Under the pieces are notes generated by a model. The model had not been told where the DNA came from. It saw nothing but the letters and a program-made list of their open reading frames with translations, and did not search any database. Of a stretch of 64,000 nt of DNA, positions 44,049 through 53,340 are shown piece by piece. A program made the translations under genes and the position numbers. The stretch covers positions 248,001 to 312,000 of the forward strand of contig NZ_MAFQ01000003.1 in NCBI RefSeq assembly GCF_002013895.1, in the 5' to 3' direction. The DNA is from Mycobacteroides franklinii. Its GTDB lineage: Bacteria > Actinomycetota > Actinomycetes > Mycobacteriales > Mycobacteriaceae. How positions within the stretch are numbered: position 1 is the first letter of the stretch; every line of letters starts with the position of its first letter.

Positions 44049-46544
44049 TCAATGTGGCGGCTTAGTACCGTAATCCGATATGTAGATCTGCTCACGAACC
44101 CCGTCCAGCTCCCAACCGCCCGACCTCAACGATTCGGACGCCAGTCCAAACTTGTTGTCTCTGCTATAGCCTTCCGCAGCGGAAAGGTGAGCCCGGGCGT
44201 TGTCGAGCTCGTGCCCACTGAGCGTTCCGCTCCTGAAGAAGCCCCCAGTGCGCTCGTTCACATGGGGCTGAAGGTTCTCGATTTCGTTGCGCAAGCGTTC
44301 AATTCTGCCGGCTACCGCAGACTGGGCAAATAGTTGACGTGGTCCTTCTACTGTGCTGCGCACACTATCGGACATCCGCAGCTCGGTGTCGCCAACTCGA
44401 ACGGTTGTGCGCCCGAAGACATGTTCGCCGCGTTGGATTGCTTCATACATCTGAATCGCACGCGTGCCGGCACTGACGCGGTCACCGTTCCCACGCGCGG
44501 TGTCGTAGGCGGCAACGAACTGCTTGTCCGACGTAACATCCACAACGTTCCGTGGCGGTGCGTCCGTTCGATTCGATTCGGTGACTGGCATTTGTTGCCG
44601 GGGCTCGTACACCTCGACCACGACGTCACGGAAGGCCCGTGTCTCCATGCGTTCTTGGATATCTCGCGATACTTCGCGGTCCGGACCGGGATCTGCAGCG
44701 CGGTACTCCATCGGTGGCCTGACGACATCCGCGCGGCTGGAGCCCGAAACAATGTAAGCGCCTTCAAACTTTCGGATCTGATCCGCAGTCGTGAACACGG
44801 GGTTCCCGAAGTCGTGCGTTCTCGGCTCCGACACACCTGCATGGATGGCGACCCAATTGCCGGCGGTCTGTAATCGTCGGACCTCTGGCATCAACTCATT
44901 GACTGCCTTCTCCGCCTTGAATCGCTCGGCGTGTTCAAGATTCTGGATTTGGGCCTGGTGGAGCGCCAAGGCGAGGCCTTCAACGCCTCCCTTGGTCGCC
45001 TCGGATGATCGCGGGTTATCGATCTCCCCGGTTGTCCGAGGTGCCATCACACCTTCGGCAGGCTTGACCGTTTCTCGGACGCCACCGGATTTAGTGTCCT
45101 TGTTCCCTGTCTCGGTGTTCCCTGCCTCGGTCGTGACAACGTTCCCCGTCTCAGTCCTAATAATGACCTTCGGTTGTTCCACCGCGGGCCGGCGCTGCTC
45201 AACAGCCGACTTGGGCGTTGTGGCCCCTGCCGCAACATGCTCAGGCGGGGGCCCGGTAACGACAACACGGACCGGAACATCCTGGATAGTTCGATTCTGC
45301 AGATTGCCGCCCTGGTATCCCGCGAGATCGCTGTTCAGCTGTTGCTCGGCGGTCTGCTGCAATCCACGTTTATCTGACGCGCCGAGGCTCTCAAATCTAG
45401 GCACCTCGACATAAATCGCAAGCCCATCCGGCTTCGTGAGTGTGACATTCAATTTGGTTCCGTCGGCCTGCGTCCGAGTCGCTGACGACTGACCGGCCTC
45501 CAACACTGCGTCAAACTTCTTGTACGCCTTGTGAACCTCGCGTTGAATACGAGTTTCCAGTGGAGTCTTGGCAGTGGGGTCAAGACTTTTCAATTGCTGC
45601 CACTCGCCGCCCGTGATTTCACGGGATACTCGGACCTTCCCGCTCTTTTCAGTAGTTTCCGATCGCGACTCCTTCGGCACCTGACCGTTCGGGCCGTGGC
45701 CGACCCAATCGACTGCCGGCTGTTTGACATTGACGTCGATCGCCGTCGGATTAATTCGCTCCTTCGACTGCGGTTCCCGCATCTCGTTCCGGCTCATTCC
45801 ACGGGGAATGGCGGGTTGTCCGGTGCTTCTGTCGGAAAGCGACGGCCTAGCCGCAGCACCCTCTACCTTTGCTCTGTCCTGTGGCATCGAGGTAACCGCG
45901 TGGGGCTGATCAACCCTGCCGACGTCCGTGGTTCCAGGACCACTGACCCGGCTCTCAGTGGCGGATGCCCCCGTGGCTGCCTTCCCTGCCTCCGCGGTAC
46001 CCGTACGACGAGTCAAATCCGGCCGACTCGCCGTTGCCGGTGCGGCAGTTGCCTCGGCGTTGCCGCGCTGCGCTTGCTCCGGCCGCCGCTGCCCAAGGTC
46101 GGCGCCACGCTCCCGCGTCTGAATCGAAACGTCCCGCGGCCTGTCCGGGCTCCCGCTCTTGCCAGCATCCGCAGGCTTCCCTACCCGGCCATCGTCACGC
46201 CGGCCAGCCTCACCTCGCTCATTGCCGACTCCGGGTTGGCTGCCGTCCCCGCCGCACTGCAGCGTGCGCTCACCTTTTATCCCGTCGCCCAGTTGGTCGC
46301 CACGTTCAGCACGGGATGCCGTGTCAGTACCGCGATAGGACGCACCGCTTGATGAGCCGCAATCCGACGAGCGGTCCTCACCGTACGATCGGTTGGAGGA
46401 ACCACCTCCGCCACCGCCTGAACTGCTGCCACCCATACCGCCGCGGGAGCTTCCACTGCCGCCACCAGAACTGGCTTCCCGCCGTTTGCGATCCAGCTCC
46501 TCTTTCGGCGTTTCAAGGCGACCGTCGCTCTTGATCCTCACCAT
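44049..46544 (-). CDS. Long low-complexity protein, operon partner of HerA-like ATPase
   Basis: 831 residues from the ATG at 46544, 22 bases from the ATPase stop. Residues 1-330 are disordered: Gly/Ser tracts (SSGGGSGSSRGGMGGSSSG), then Arg/Glu/Asp-rich low-complexity sequence. Next comes a mixed alpha/beta domain (KAYKKFDAVLEAGQSSATRT; GLAIYVEVPRFESL), a Thr/Glu linker with ETGN repeats, and a C-terminal part that looks folded (NWVAIHAGVSEPRTHDFGNP) and ends in helices. I do not recognise the family. It could be an ATPase substrate or adaptor. Confidence 0.7.
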   Translation of the reverse strand: MVRIKSDGRLETPKEELDRKRREASSGGGSGSSRGGMGGSSSGGGGGGSSNRSYGEDRSSDCGSSSGASYRGTDTASRAERGDQLGDGIKGERTLQCGGDGSQPGVGNERGEAGRRDDGRVGKPADAGKSGSPDRPRDVSIQTRERGADLGQRRPEQAQRGNAEATAAPATASRPDLTRRTGTAEAGKAATGASATESRVSGPGTTDVGRVDQPHAVTSMPQDRAKVEGAAARPSLSDRSTGQPAIPRGMSRNEMREPQSKERINPTAIDVNVKQPAVDWVGHGPNGQVPKESRSETTEKSGKVRVSREITGGEWQQLKSLDPTAKTPLETRIQREVHKAYKKFDAVLEAGQSSATRTQADGTKLNVTLTKPDGLAIYVEVPRFESLGASDKRGLQQTAEQQLNSDLAGYQGGNLQNRTIQDVPVRVVVTGPPPEHVAAGATTPKSAVEQRRPAVEQPKVIIRTETGNVVTTEAGNTETGNKDTKSGGVRETVKPAEGVMAPRTTGEIDNPRSSEATKGGVEGLALALHQAQIQNLEHAERFKAEKAVNELMPEVRRLQTAGNWVAIHAGVSEPRTHDFGNPVFTTADQIRKFEGAYIVSGSSRADVVRPPMEYRAADPGPDREVSRDIQERMETRAFRDVVVEVYEPRQQMPVTESNRTDAPPRNVVDVTSDKQFVAAYDTARGNGDRVSAGTRAIQMYEAIQRGEHVFGRTTVRVGDTELRMSDSVRSTVEGPRQLFAQSAVAGRIERLRNEIENLQPHVNERTGGFFRSGTLSGHELDNARAHLSAAEGYSRDNKFGLASESLRSGGWELDGVREQIYISDYGTKPPH

Positions 46545-46566
46545 GCCAGGCCCTCGTTTCCAGGCT

Positions 46567-49500
46567 CTACAGCTCCGCTTCGGCGACGATCCGGTCGAGG
46601 ATCCGCCGACTTGTTCTGATCGACTTGCGTGTGTCGGCGACGAGCATCTGCTGTGCGAAACACATGCACACGCGTTTGGCGTTGGCCACGATGTGTTGGG
46701 CGACATCGGCTGGAGCGCCTTCATCGGGAAACTCTGTGATCTCGTAAGCGGCGTCCTGACACACCTGCCAAGTCTCTTCGCGCGCACCATCTTCCGACCG
46801 CGCATCTGTCTCGTCCGCCGCGTACCAGGCGTCCTCGTAGCGGCCACTGGCGACCACATCGGCAACAGCGGCACGGTACAGACATTGCGGCGGCACCTGG
46901 TCACACACCTTGCCGCACAACGGATACGGGTCGAGGGAGCGGGCCGCAAGCCGGTGTGCGATCTCGTGAAGACTGCCCCGCAGCTGTGCGGTCACCTGGT
47001 CATCTGTACCTTGCAGTTTGTCGAGAAGCACTGCGCGGAGACGGTCCGAGTAGTCCGCGGTGTCTGAGTAGTTCCAATTTTCCTGGGCTCCGCGTCGCTG
47101 AGCGAACCAGTCAGCGAGGTGGCCCGCGAGCGCTCGCTGCAGCGCCCCCGCGTCGACGTAGCGCGGACGGCGTGCGTCGATCGAGGCAATGACATCCGGC
47201 CAGAGACGGTCAAGCGCACCGATCTGCTCGACCGCCGCCAACACCACCCTCGCGAAAGTCCTTTGCACGTAGACATCTTCGGCGAGCTCTCGCGCGACTG
47301 CGCACACTTCGGGCGCATCCGCGCATGTTGAGGCGCAGAACGTACGCGGATAGAACAGTGCCCCGCCCTGGTGAGCGCGCAACAGTTCGGTCGACGCGCG
47401 TATGCGGCTTCGGATGCGCTCTTTGTCGCGCAGATCGCCTACCGGACGCTTAGCCTCAGGCACCTGCAAGAGCAGCGGCGCGTCGTCTCCGTCGGCGAAC
47501 ACCGCTGCCTGGCCGGGCCTGAACGTGGCCAGGGCACGCGCCTGATTCTCGTTCATCACCATGGCCGAGGCAAGCGTCGCCCGGTCGTCGCTGGCGACGA
47601 TGCGATGCACAAGTTTGAGGTTCGTATTCTTCACAACGTCAGGAGCGAGCTTCGACGGCACCTGGTCGACGATGACCAGTCCCTGCCCATAGGCCCGGAT
47701 TTCGGAGATCAAGTTGGCAAATGTCTCGACTGCTTTACCCCGCACGTCGCCCCCGGATTCCTCGCGCTGCACGACTGGGCCGCCCGTGCCGGCAAGCAAG
47801 CGGTGGGCTTCTTCGACGATGAGCAGATGACGAATCCCGTCATGGGCGCCAATACCGCGCAGATGCTCGGCAAGGCCAATCATGAACAGTCCCATGACAA
47901 ATGCCTTGTCATCGTCGTCACCCATCCCCTCCAGCTCCAGGACCGTCGGCCGCTGTACCAATGCCTCGATCGACAGAGAGCGCTGGACATCGAGCATTCG
48001 CCCCTTACCGCCCACACGAAGACTGTTGAGCCGCGTGCCGAGTGCGGCGCGAATGTTGTTTTCGACTTCCTTGTCGTATCCAAGCTGACCGGCGACCTCG
48101 TCGACCTTCGCGGCGAGATCCGCGAGCGTTGGAAATGACAATGATCGACCAGACATGTTGTCCAGACGTCGATTTCGGTTGGTAGTAATGTCCCAACCAC
48201 GGTCTTCATAGATTCGATACAAACAGGTTTCGAGCACCTGAGGCAGCGGCGTCCACATTCCGAAGCTCACGTTGAACACCGACCGGAGCAGATCGAGATG
48301 CACGCCAACGGATACTCCGGGAGGAAATTCGAAGGGGTTCAGCCGCAATGGAGATACTGTCTCGTCACCCAATGTGAACACCTGCAAGTGAGGTCCGATC
48401 AGCGGATCGTCCACAAGTGAACGGTACTCAGACTTAGTGGGTTCGATGACGAGGAACGGCACCCCTTTTTCCGCGAGCTGTTGAAGCAAGTAGAAGACCG
48501 TGTTGGTCTTTCCTGAGCCAGTGACACCGGCGATGAATGCATGGCGGGTGAGCGTATCCAGCCCAACATCGTAGGTGGCGCTGGTGGGCTGCCGGTGTTG
48601 CAGCACACGCCCGAGCGGGACGCAAGACGAATCTTGTTGGGCCGTCCCGGGAACAAGGTCGAATCGGGCAGCGAAGTCGGTGGTGTATCCGGGAGTTTCG
48701 AGCTCTGGCAGATGAACGCACGCGGCTAGTTGCGCCGATGACAGCAGCGTCTGGTGTTCAAACGGCCGGCGGTAGTGTCCAGGGCCCAGCGCTCCCGCGG
48801 TGTCCGGTAGGGCCCACATGTTTGCCAGGTCGCACACTTGGTCGAGATCGATGGTACGGACCGGTTCCGGCAGGGACTTGGCACCAGACATCACGCTTCG
48901 CCATGCGCTGGCCAGGCGTGGATAGCTCTCGTCGTCTCCCAGAAGGTAAACCGCCGTACGCCAAGCGCCTGTTGCCATCCCGTCACTCGTCGCCACCAGC
49001 CCCGCCTTGAGCAACTCCACATAATGATCGGCCAGCGGACTCGGAGCGGCTTCGTTCTTGGCAGCAGCCATCACCGTGCGCATCTCATTGAGGATGGCTT
49101 GGCGTTGTCCCGCAATGCCACGTTCCGACATTGGTTGTGCCAGCACCTGGATCGCCCACTCCGATCCGCTCATCGAACGGATGACCTGGTCGATCGGCGC
49201 GGCTCCATCGATCTCATTGATGCCGGCCGGCGCCGGGACTCCCAACGCCAGTCCGCCGCTTCGCCATGCCGACCGTTCGGGCAATGCTTCGAGAAGATCG
49301 ATCGCCGGGTAGAGGCCACGTAGAACGGACCCCATGATGCCGATTTGCGCATCGTCGGAGGCCGGATCCTCCTCATGATTTGTAGGCCAGGTACCGATAT
49401 AGACCTGGACGCCGTGCGGCGATCCCCGCACCGTGTAAGCAAGCGGAATCCGGTAGCCGTACAGTCCGGTGATCAGTTCGGCGGTTGTCGGCCGCCAAGG

Positions 49501-49692
49501 ATCGGAGTTCGGCGAAGACACCGGCTTCGGCGCACGGAGCGTGTCCTTATCGGGGCGCGAGATCCCCCGTACATGAAGCATCCGCCGCGATGCCGGATCG
49601 CCAACCGTGTACGGGGCATTCGGCGCTTGCGGCGATTCCCCGCAGCGTTGCAGATAGTCGACTTTCGCAGTCGTGACGGATTCGGTCGCCAC
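46567..49692 (-). CDS. HerA/FtsK-like ATPase with paired cysteine clusters
   Basis: 1041 residues. The HerA-like motor (DUF87 type) has Walker A GVTGSGKT (Lys395) and Walker B LLIVEEAHRL (Glu627, Glu628), plus QGLVIVDQVPSKLAPDVV after it. About 380 residues precede the motor; they include VQVYIGTW and resemble the N-terminal regions of bacterial conflict-system HerA proteins. After it are two Cys clusters of identical spacing, C-x3-C-x6-C at 786/790/797 and 926/930/937, possibly metal or Fe-S sites. The GTG at 49692 directly follows the upstream stop. It probably moves DNA or protein at the membrane. Confidence 0.82.
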   Translation of the reverse strand: MATESVTTAKVDYLQRCGESPQAPNAPYTVGDPASRRMLHVRGISRPDKDTLRAPKPVSSPNSDPWRPTTAELITGLYGYRIPLAYTVRGSPHGVQVYIGTWPTNHEEDPASDDAQIGIMGSVLRGLYPAIDLLEALPERSAWRSGGLALGVPAPAGINEIDGAAPIDQVIRSMSGSEWAIQVLAQPMSERGIAGQRQAILNEMRTVMAAAKNEAAPSPLADHYVELLKAGLVATSDGMATGAWRTAVYLLGDDESYPRLASAWRSVMSGAKSLPEPVRTIDLDQVCDLANMWALPDTAGALGPGHYRRPFEHQTLLSSAQLAACVHLPELETPGYTTDFAARFDLVPGTAQQDSSCVPLGRVLQHRQPTSATYDVGLDTLTRHAFIAGVTGSGKTNTVFYLLQQLAEKGVPFLVIEPTKSEYRSLVDDPLIGPHLQVFTLGDETVSPLRLNPFEFPPGVSVGVHLDLLRSVFNVSFGMWTPLPQVLETCLYRIYEDRGWDITTNRNRRLDNMSGRSLSFPTLADLAAKVDEVAGQLGYDKEVENNIRAALGTRLNSLRVGGKGRMLDVQRSLSIEALVQRPTVLELEGMGDDDDKAFVMGLFMIGLAEHLRGIGAHDGIRHLLIVEEAHRLLAGTGGPVVQREESGGDVRGKAVETFANLISEIRAYGQGLVIVDQVPSKLAPDVVKNTNLKLVHRIVASDDRATLASAMVMNENQARALATFRPGQAAVFADGDDAPLLLQVPEAKRPVGDLRDKERIRSRIRASTELLRAHQGGALFYPRTFCASTCADAPEVCAVARELAEDVYVQRTFARVVLAAVEQIGALDRLWPDVIASIDARRPRYVDAGALQRALAGHLADWFAQRRGAQENWNYSDTADYSDRLRAVLLDKLQGTDDQVTAQLRGSLHEIAHRLAARSLDPYPLCGKVCDQVPPQCLYRAAVADVVASGRYEDAWYAADETDARSEDGAREETWQVCQDAAYEITEFPDEGAPADVAQHIVANAKRVCMCFAQQMLVADTRKSIRTSRRILDRIVAEAEL

Positions 49693-50556
49693 TCAAATGA
49701 CCCCGTCACACTCGTGGGGCAGCTTCATACCGGCGTCCCTGATGTTCAGGCACCAATTCTTGAGCTGGTCATCCCGCTCGCGATCAAACGTGGAATCAGC
49801 ATGGCGAACCAACAACACGAACACGGTAATGACCACAACGATCACGGTGACGATCGCCGCCAGCACGATCACAAATCCTCTGCGGATCCTCTTCCGGCCA
49901 TCCGGCGAGATGGATTCGGTCAGCTCTTGCCAACCCGACCGTCCCTGAACGTGCGCTCCGGTCGAGAGGTTGATGACCGTGTCGGCCCGGAGATTCCCAC
50001 CCCGCCATTGGCCGCGAACCTCAACCTCGTCTCCGTCACTGATCTGCCCTGATATTCGGCTTCCGCTCCACTGCATGCCTCCCAACTCCACGGGAACCGG
50101 CGCGAGCCGGTTGCCTGCCGGGTCGTAGCGTTCAACGCGAAACGTCAAGATTTCCATGGCCGTTTGGCTTCCGACGGAGCGCTGTTGCACCGCCCGGGCG
50201 GAGCCACGAATCACGACTTGCCGGCCGGACGATGTCTCGGCGTCGACGCGACTTCTGGGCGCGGGCGCTATGTACGGGCTGTCCGAACCACGCGAAGGGT
50301 TATGCAGATTGCTGACCCCAGTGGGGTACAAAGGTGGCTGGTCTACCGTGCCAGTCCATTCCTCGGATCGATCAAGACGTGGCCGGCCGCCGTCGTTGCG
50401 CATCGGACGATCTACCGTCGATCGAGGGCCTGCAGAACCGGGGCGTGGCGTTGTCGAATCGGTCCACCGATCCCCGTCCCACCACCGCAGCAACGCATCG
50501 TCAGAAGGATCGGCGTACCAACCCTGCCGCCGCCCTGATTGAGATTTATCTGTCAT
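49693..50556 (-). CDS. DUF2510 membrane protein
   Basis: 287 residues. The N-terminal DUF2510 motif is QGWYADPSDDALLRWWDGDRWTD, shown here as GWYADPSDDALLRWWDGDRW. A Pro/Arg/Ser-rich linker follows, then a beta-rich stretch (SGSRISGQISDGDEVEVRG, about 175-220), and one membrane helix (FVIVLAAIVTVIVVVITVF, about 243-262) with a short extracellular tail holding two cysteines. First gene of the operon with the HerA-like ATPase (stop and start touch). It may anchor the complex. Confidence 0.78.
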   Translation of the reverse strand: MTDKSQSGRRQGWYADPSDDALLRWWDGDRWTDSTTPRPGSAGPRSTVDRPMRNDGGRPRLDRSEEWTGTVDQPPLYPTGVSNLHNPSRGSDSPYIAPAPRSRVDAETSSGRQVVIRGSARAVQQRSVGSQTAMEILTFRVERYDPAGNRLAPVPVELGGMQWSGSRISGQISDGDEVEVRGQWRGGNLRADTVINLSTGAHVQGRSGWQELTESISPDGRKRIRRGFVIVLAAIVTVIVVVITVFVLLVRHADSTFDRERDDQLKNWCLNIRDAGMKLPHECDGVI

Positions 50557-50605
50557 GGCATGCGCCTCGCTGTCCTGACGTGCGTTCGCAGAACGTATTT
50601 TATGA

Positions 50606-50623
50606 CCGCAATAAGCATTGCGG
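50606..50623. promoter_or_regulatory. Hairpin in divergent promoter region of the island
   Basis: CCGCAAT, AAGC, ATTGCGG: 7-bp perfect arms in the 166-base region between the DUF2510 operon and the RyR gene. This region is visibly richer in A and T than the genes. An operator or a leader hairpin are both possible. Confidence 0.4.
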
Positions 50624-50722
50624 GCGAAGTTGTGTACCCTACTTTCTCTCAACCCTCCACGAATATCGTCCTCTAGTTTCCCGCAAATCAACCTGTAGGC
50701 CACTGCGCGCTGAAGGCGTTAG

Positions 50723-52858
50723 GTGCACACCCATTTCGTTTTCCAACTGCACATCAATTCGGCAACAGTGCGCGAGAATTTATCGGTGCATGCGCCCGCC
50801 GACGACAAGCTTCGGAGGCCGTTCTTCCTCCGGACGGCGCGACGCCGGCGGCCAGTCGTGGCACGCCGGTGGACGTCGATCGTTGAATTGCTGCTGGACA
50901 CGTGCTTCGTCACCGCGATCATCTTCCTATGCCTGAAAGCGCTGAAACCTGGGATATTCGAAGGCATCTCATGGTTTAGCTGGTTCGGCACACCCGGCTC
51001 AGGGGCGCTGGCTACGATTGCTGCGGTCTTGGCACTCCCCACGCTGGGTTTCGGCGTACGTTGGCTTAGCGGGACAACACTTTTCGACGGCCCACCGCTG
51101 GTGCTGCTCTCAGCAGCGGCAGCCTCGGCGTTCGCCTTGGGCATGAGCGCTTACTGGGGCTGCCATGGTGCCCACGCGCCGTTCTTCGCACCATTGACAT
51201 GGACAGTGGCGTTGTTCGCGGGCGAGTATCAGGACCCTGACGGCGCGGGAAGCTCGTGCCAAACAGTACCTGTCGCATTGGACTTTGCGCGGCTACTCGC
51301 TATTGGGACGACGCTGGGCACCGCGCTGGCCGCGGCCCTGACCTTTCTCCGCGCGGAACGCGATCGTCTCGCCGTTTGGCGGGCGCGCGCCTTGACGGCA
51401 GTCGTAGGCCTGGACGACGACGCGGTGCCGATGGTCCGGGCGATCGCTCGCACCATGTCGCCCCGGGAGAGCCTCGTTGTGCTCACCGGCGATTCGGACA
51501 CAACGGCGGCTCACGCGGTACGCGATATCGGCGCCCGGGTGCGAGTCGTCAATCTGGATGATCCACAGGCCCTACCGCGTCTGCATATATGGAACCGGCT
51601 TGATCGGCTGTATCTGCTCTCAGCGGATCCGGTGCAGAACCTTAAGCGTTTCAACGTGATTAACGCCGAAGTCGGCGGCCAGCGATCCGAGCGTGTGCGG
51701 TTGCCGGTAACCGTGCGTATCGACAATCCGTGGCAGGCAGAGGTAGTACGTCGCAGACTCTTAGCGCACAGTGATCGCCGCTGGGCGGCCGATGCGGTGG
51801 GCCGCTTCGAGGCGACCGCAGCCAAGCTTGTCCGGCACATGACGCTAGCGCGCCCCGAAACCGACGCTCCGCAAACGGTTGTGCTGTGCGGGCTATCTCC
51901 GCTTACGTACGCGATAGCCTCCGCACTTTCGCAGTCACAGCGCGAACTAGAACTGGATCCCAACGATCGGATCGTATTGCCGGCCCGGGTGGTCATCTTC
52001 GCCAGAGGCGCCCAGAGCTTCGTCGATGACCACCGAATGTGGCAAAGCATGCTGACTCCGGCGAATTCGGCACTGCCGGTGATAGCGCACAACGCCGAGC
52101 CCTCCGTCGATGAGATCACCGAATACATCCGGCAGGACCCTCCGGCACACGTGGTTGTCTTCAGCGACCCCGCAATGGAAACAGAAGGCATCCGGCTCAC
52201 TGCACGATTCCCAGACCTACGCCTGTATCTAGCATCAGCGGTGTCCACAACCTTCACCGACTTTTCGCTTGCGGGAAGCCTTCTCAGTTTTCCGATCAAC
52301 ATGGAACTCGACCAGGGCGCACCACACGACGCATGGGAGCGTGCGGCCGAGTTGATACACGAGCACTACAGCAGAGGCAAAGACCGAACCCGACGCGCCA
52401 CGAAACCCTGGGTGGAGCTCGATCCCTTCTTGAAGAGTTCGAACCGGCGTCAAGTGCTCAACGCCTTGTGGATCGTGGAGACCTACGGCGATCACACTTG
52501 GAACAGTTTCGAGAGCGGTCCGGCAGAACCACTCCCGCCCGGCTTCGATGCGTTGGACCCGCTGCGACGCCTCGAAATCCTGGGGTTCGAGGAAGCGACC
52601 GTCATGCGAATGATCAAAGCCGAGCATGAGGACTGGTACCGCTTTTACCGGGGCGCGGGATGGAAGTACGCGGCAATTCGCGACGACGACCACAACAGCC
52701 ACGACAAGCTCCTGCCATGGAGTGACATGGAGAAGCACCCGGGGTTCGTGCTGGACGCGCAACGCAGCCTTGCGAGCACTCTGATCAACCTGCGATGTCT
52801 CGGATACCGGCCGGTGCTAAAGCGGCAGGTAGAGGTGAGGTCGGACGATGTCGGCTGA
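50723..52858 (+). CDS. Channel-like membrane protein with TrkA-N folds and RyR domain
   Basis: 711 residues. About four membrane helices (about 52-215) include SIVELLLDTCFVTAIIFLCL, PPLVLLSAAAASAFALGMSA and FFAPLTWTVALFAGEY. Two Rossmann-like domains follow (SLVVLTGDSDTTAAHAVRDI and QTVVLCGLSPLTYAIASALS), like RCK/TrkA-N regulators. The last 90 residues are a RyR domain (EDWYRFYRGAGWKYAAIRDD, then SHDKLLPWSDM). This resembles predicted nucleotide-sensing channels of bacterial conflict systems. The start is uncertain (GTG 50723, 50768 or 50786). It overlaps the next gene by 11 bases. Confidence 0.8.
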   Translation: MHTHFVFQLHINSATVRENLSVHAPADDKLRRPFFLRTARRRRPVVARRWTSIVELLLDTCFVTAIIFLCLKALKPGIFEGISWFSWFGTPGSGALATIAAVLALPTLGFGVRWLSGTTLFDGPPLVLLSAAAASAFALGMSAYWGCHGAHAPFFAPLTWTVALFAGEYQDPDGAGSSCQTVPVALDFARLLAIGTTLGTALAAALTFLRAERDRLAVWRARALTAVVGLDDDAVPMVRAIARTMSPRESLVVLTGDSDTTAAHAVRDIGARVRVVNLDDPQALPRLHIWNRLDRLYLLSADPVQNLKRFNVINAEVGGQRSERVRLPVTVRIDNPWQAEVVRRRLLAHSDRRWAADAVGRFEATAAKLVRHMTLARPETDAPQTVVLCGLSPLTYAIASALSQSQRELELDPNDRIVLPARVVIFARGAQSFVDDHRMWQSMLTPANSALPVIAHNAEPSVDEITEYIRQDPPAHVVVFSDPAMETEGIRLTARFPDLRLYLASAVSTTFTDFSLAGSLLSFPINMELDQGAPHDAWERAAELIHEHYSRGKDRTRRATKPWVELDPFLKSSNRRQVLNALWIVETYGDHTWNSFESGPAEPLPPGFDALDPLRRLEILGFEEATVMRMIKAEHEDWYRFYRGAGWKYAAIRDDDHNSHDKLLPWSDMEKHPGFVLDAQRSLASTLINLRCLGYRPVLKRQVEVRSDDVG

Positions 52859-53258
52859 TTCAGTCTGGAATTGCTATCGCCGGCGCGGCGAGGTCACCGC
52901 CAAAAAGCTTTCACGCGCGTGGCGCTGGACGACCCCACACGGCGACCAGATGGAGGCCCAGCCGGGCGACTGGGCAGTCACCGACGACAGCGGCAACGAG
53001 CGATCGGTAGCGGCGGGAGTGTTTGAAAGAACCCACGAGCAGGTCGGTCCGCAGCGGTACCGGCGGGCAGGAACGGTGTTGGCCCGCACTGCCACGCGGC
53101 GAGAAGTGACGGAGACGTTGGAGGGCAAGGCCGTTGCCCACGTCGGCGACTGGATTCTGCGGGGCGAGAACGGCGAACAGTGGGTGGTGCCGGCCAACCA
53201 ATTTCGGACTACCTACGAAGGTCCGCTCGACGCGGACATCAGCCAACCGCCGGGATAG
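52848..53258 (+). CDS. PGDYG-domain-type protein
   Basis: 136 residues. Two related units: MEAQPGDWAVTDDSGNERSV with AAGVFERTHEQV, and AVAHVGDWILRGENGEQWVV with PANQFRTTYEG. The first matches the PGDYG motif (here PGDWA). The fold is unknown to me, and I could not confirm it beyond these motifs. Overlap with the RyR gene means co-translation. It is probably a soluble accessory of the channel-like protein. Confidence 0.65.
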   Translation: MSADSVWNCYRRRGEVTAKKLSRAWRWTTPHGDQMEAQPGDWAVTDDSGNERSVAAGVFERTHEQVGPQRYRRAGTVLARTATRREVTETLEGKAVAHVGDWILRGENGEQWVVPANQFRTTYEGPLDADISQPPG

Positions 53259-53340
53259 CCGCAGACCACGCCTCACACTGTGGCGGGTTTCACTGAGAGC
53301 AGGATTGGTTCGGCTCGCTAACGGTCGTACGCTGGCACGA

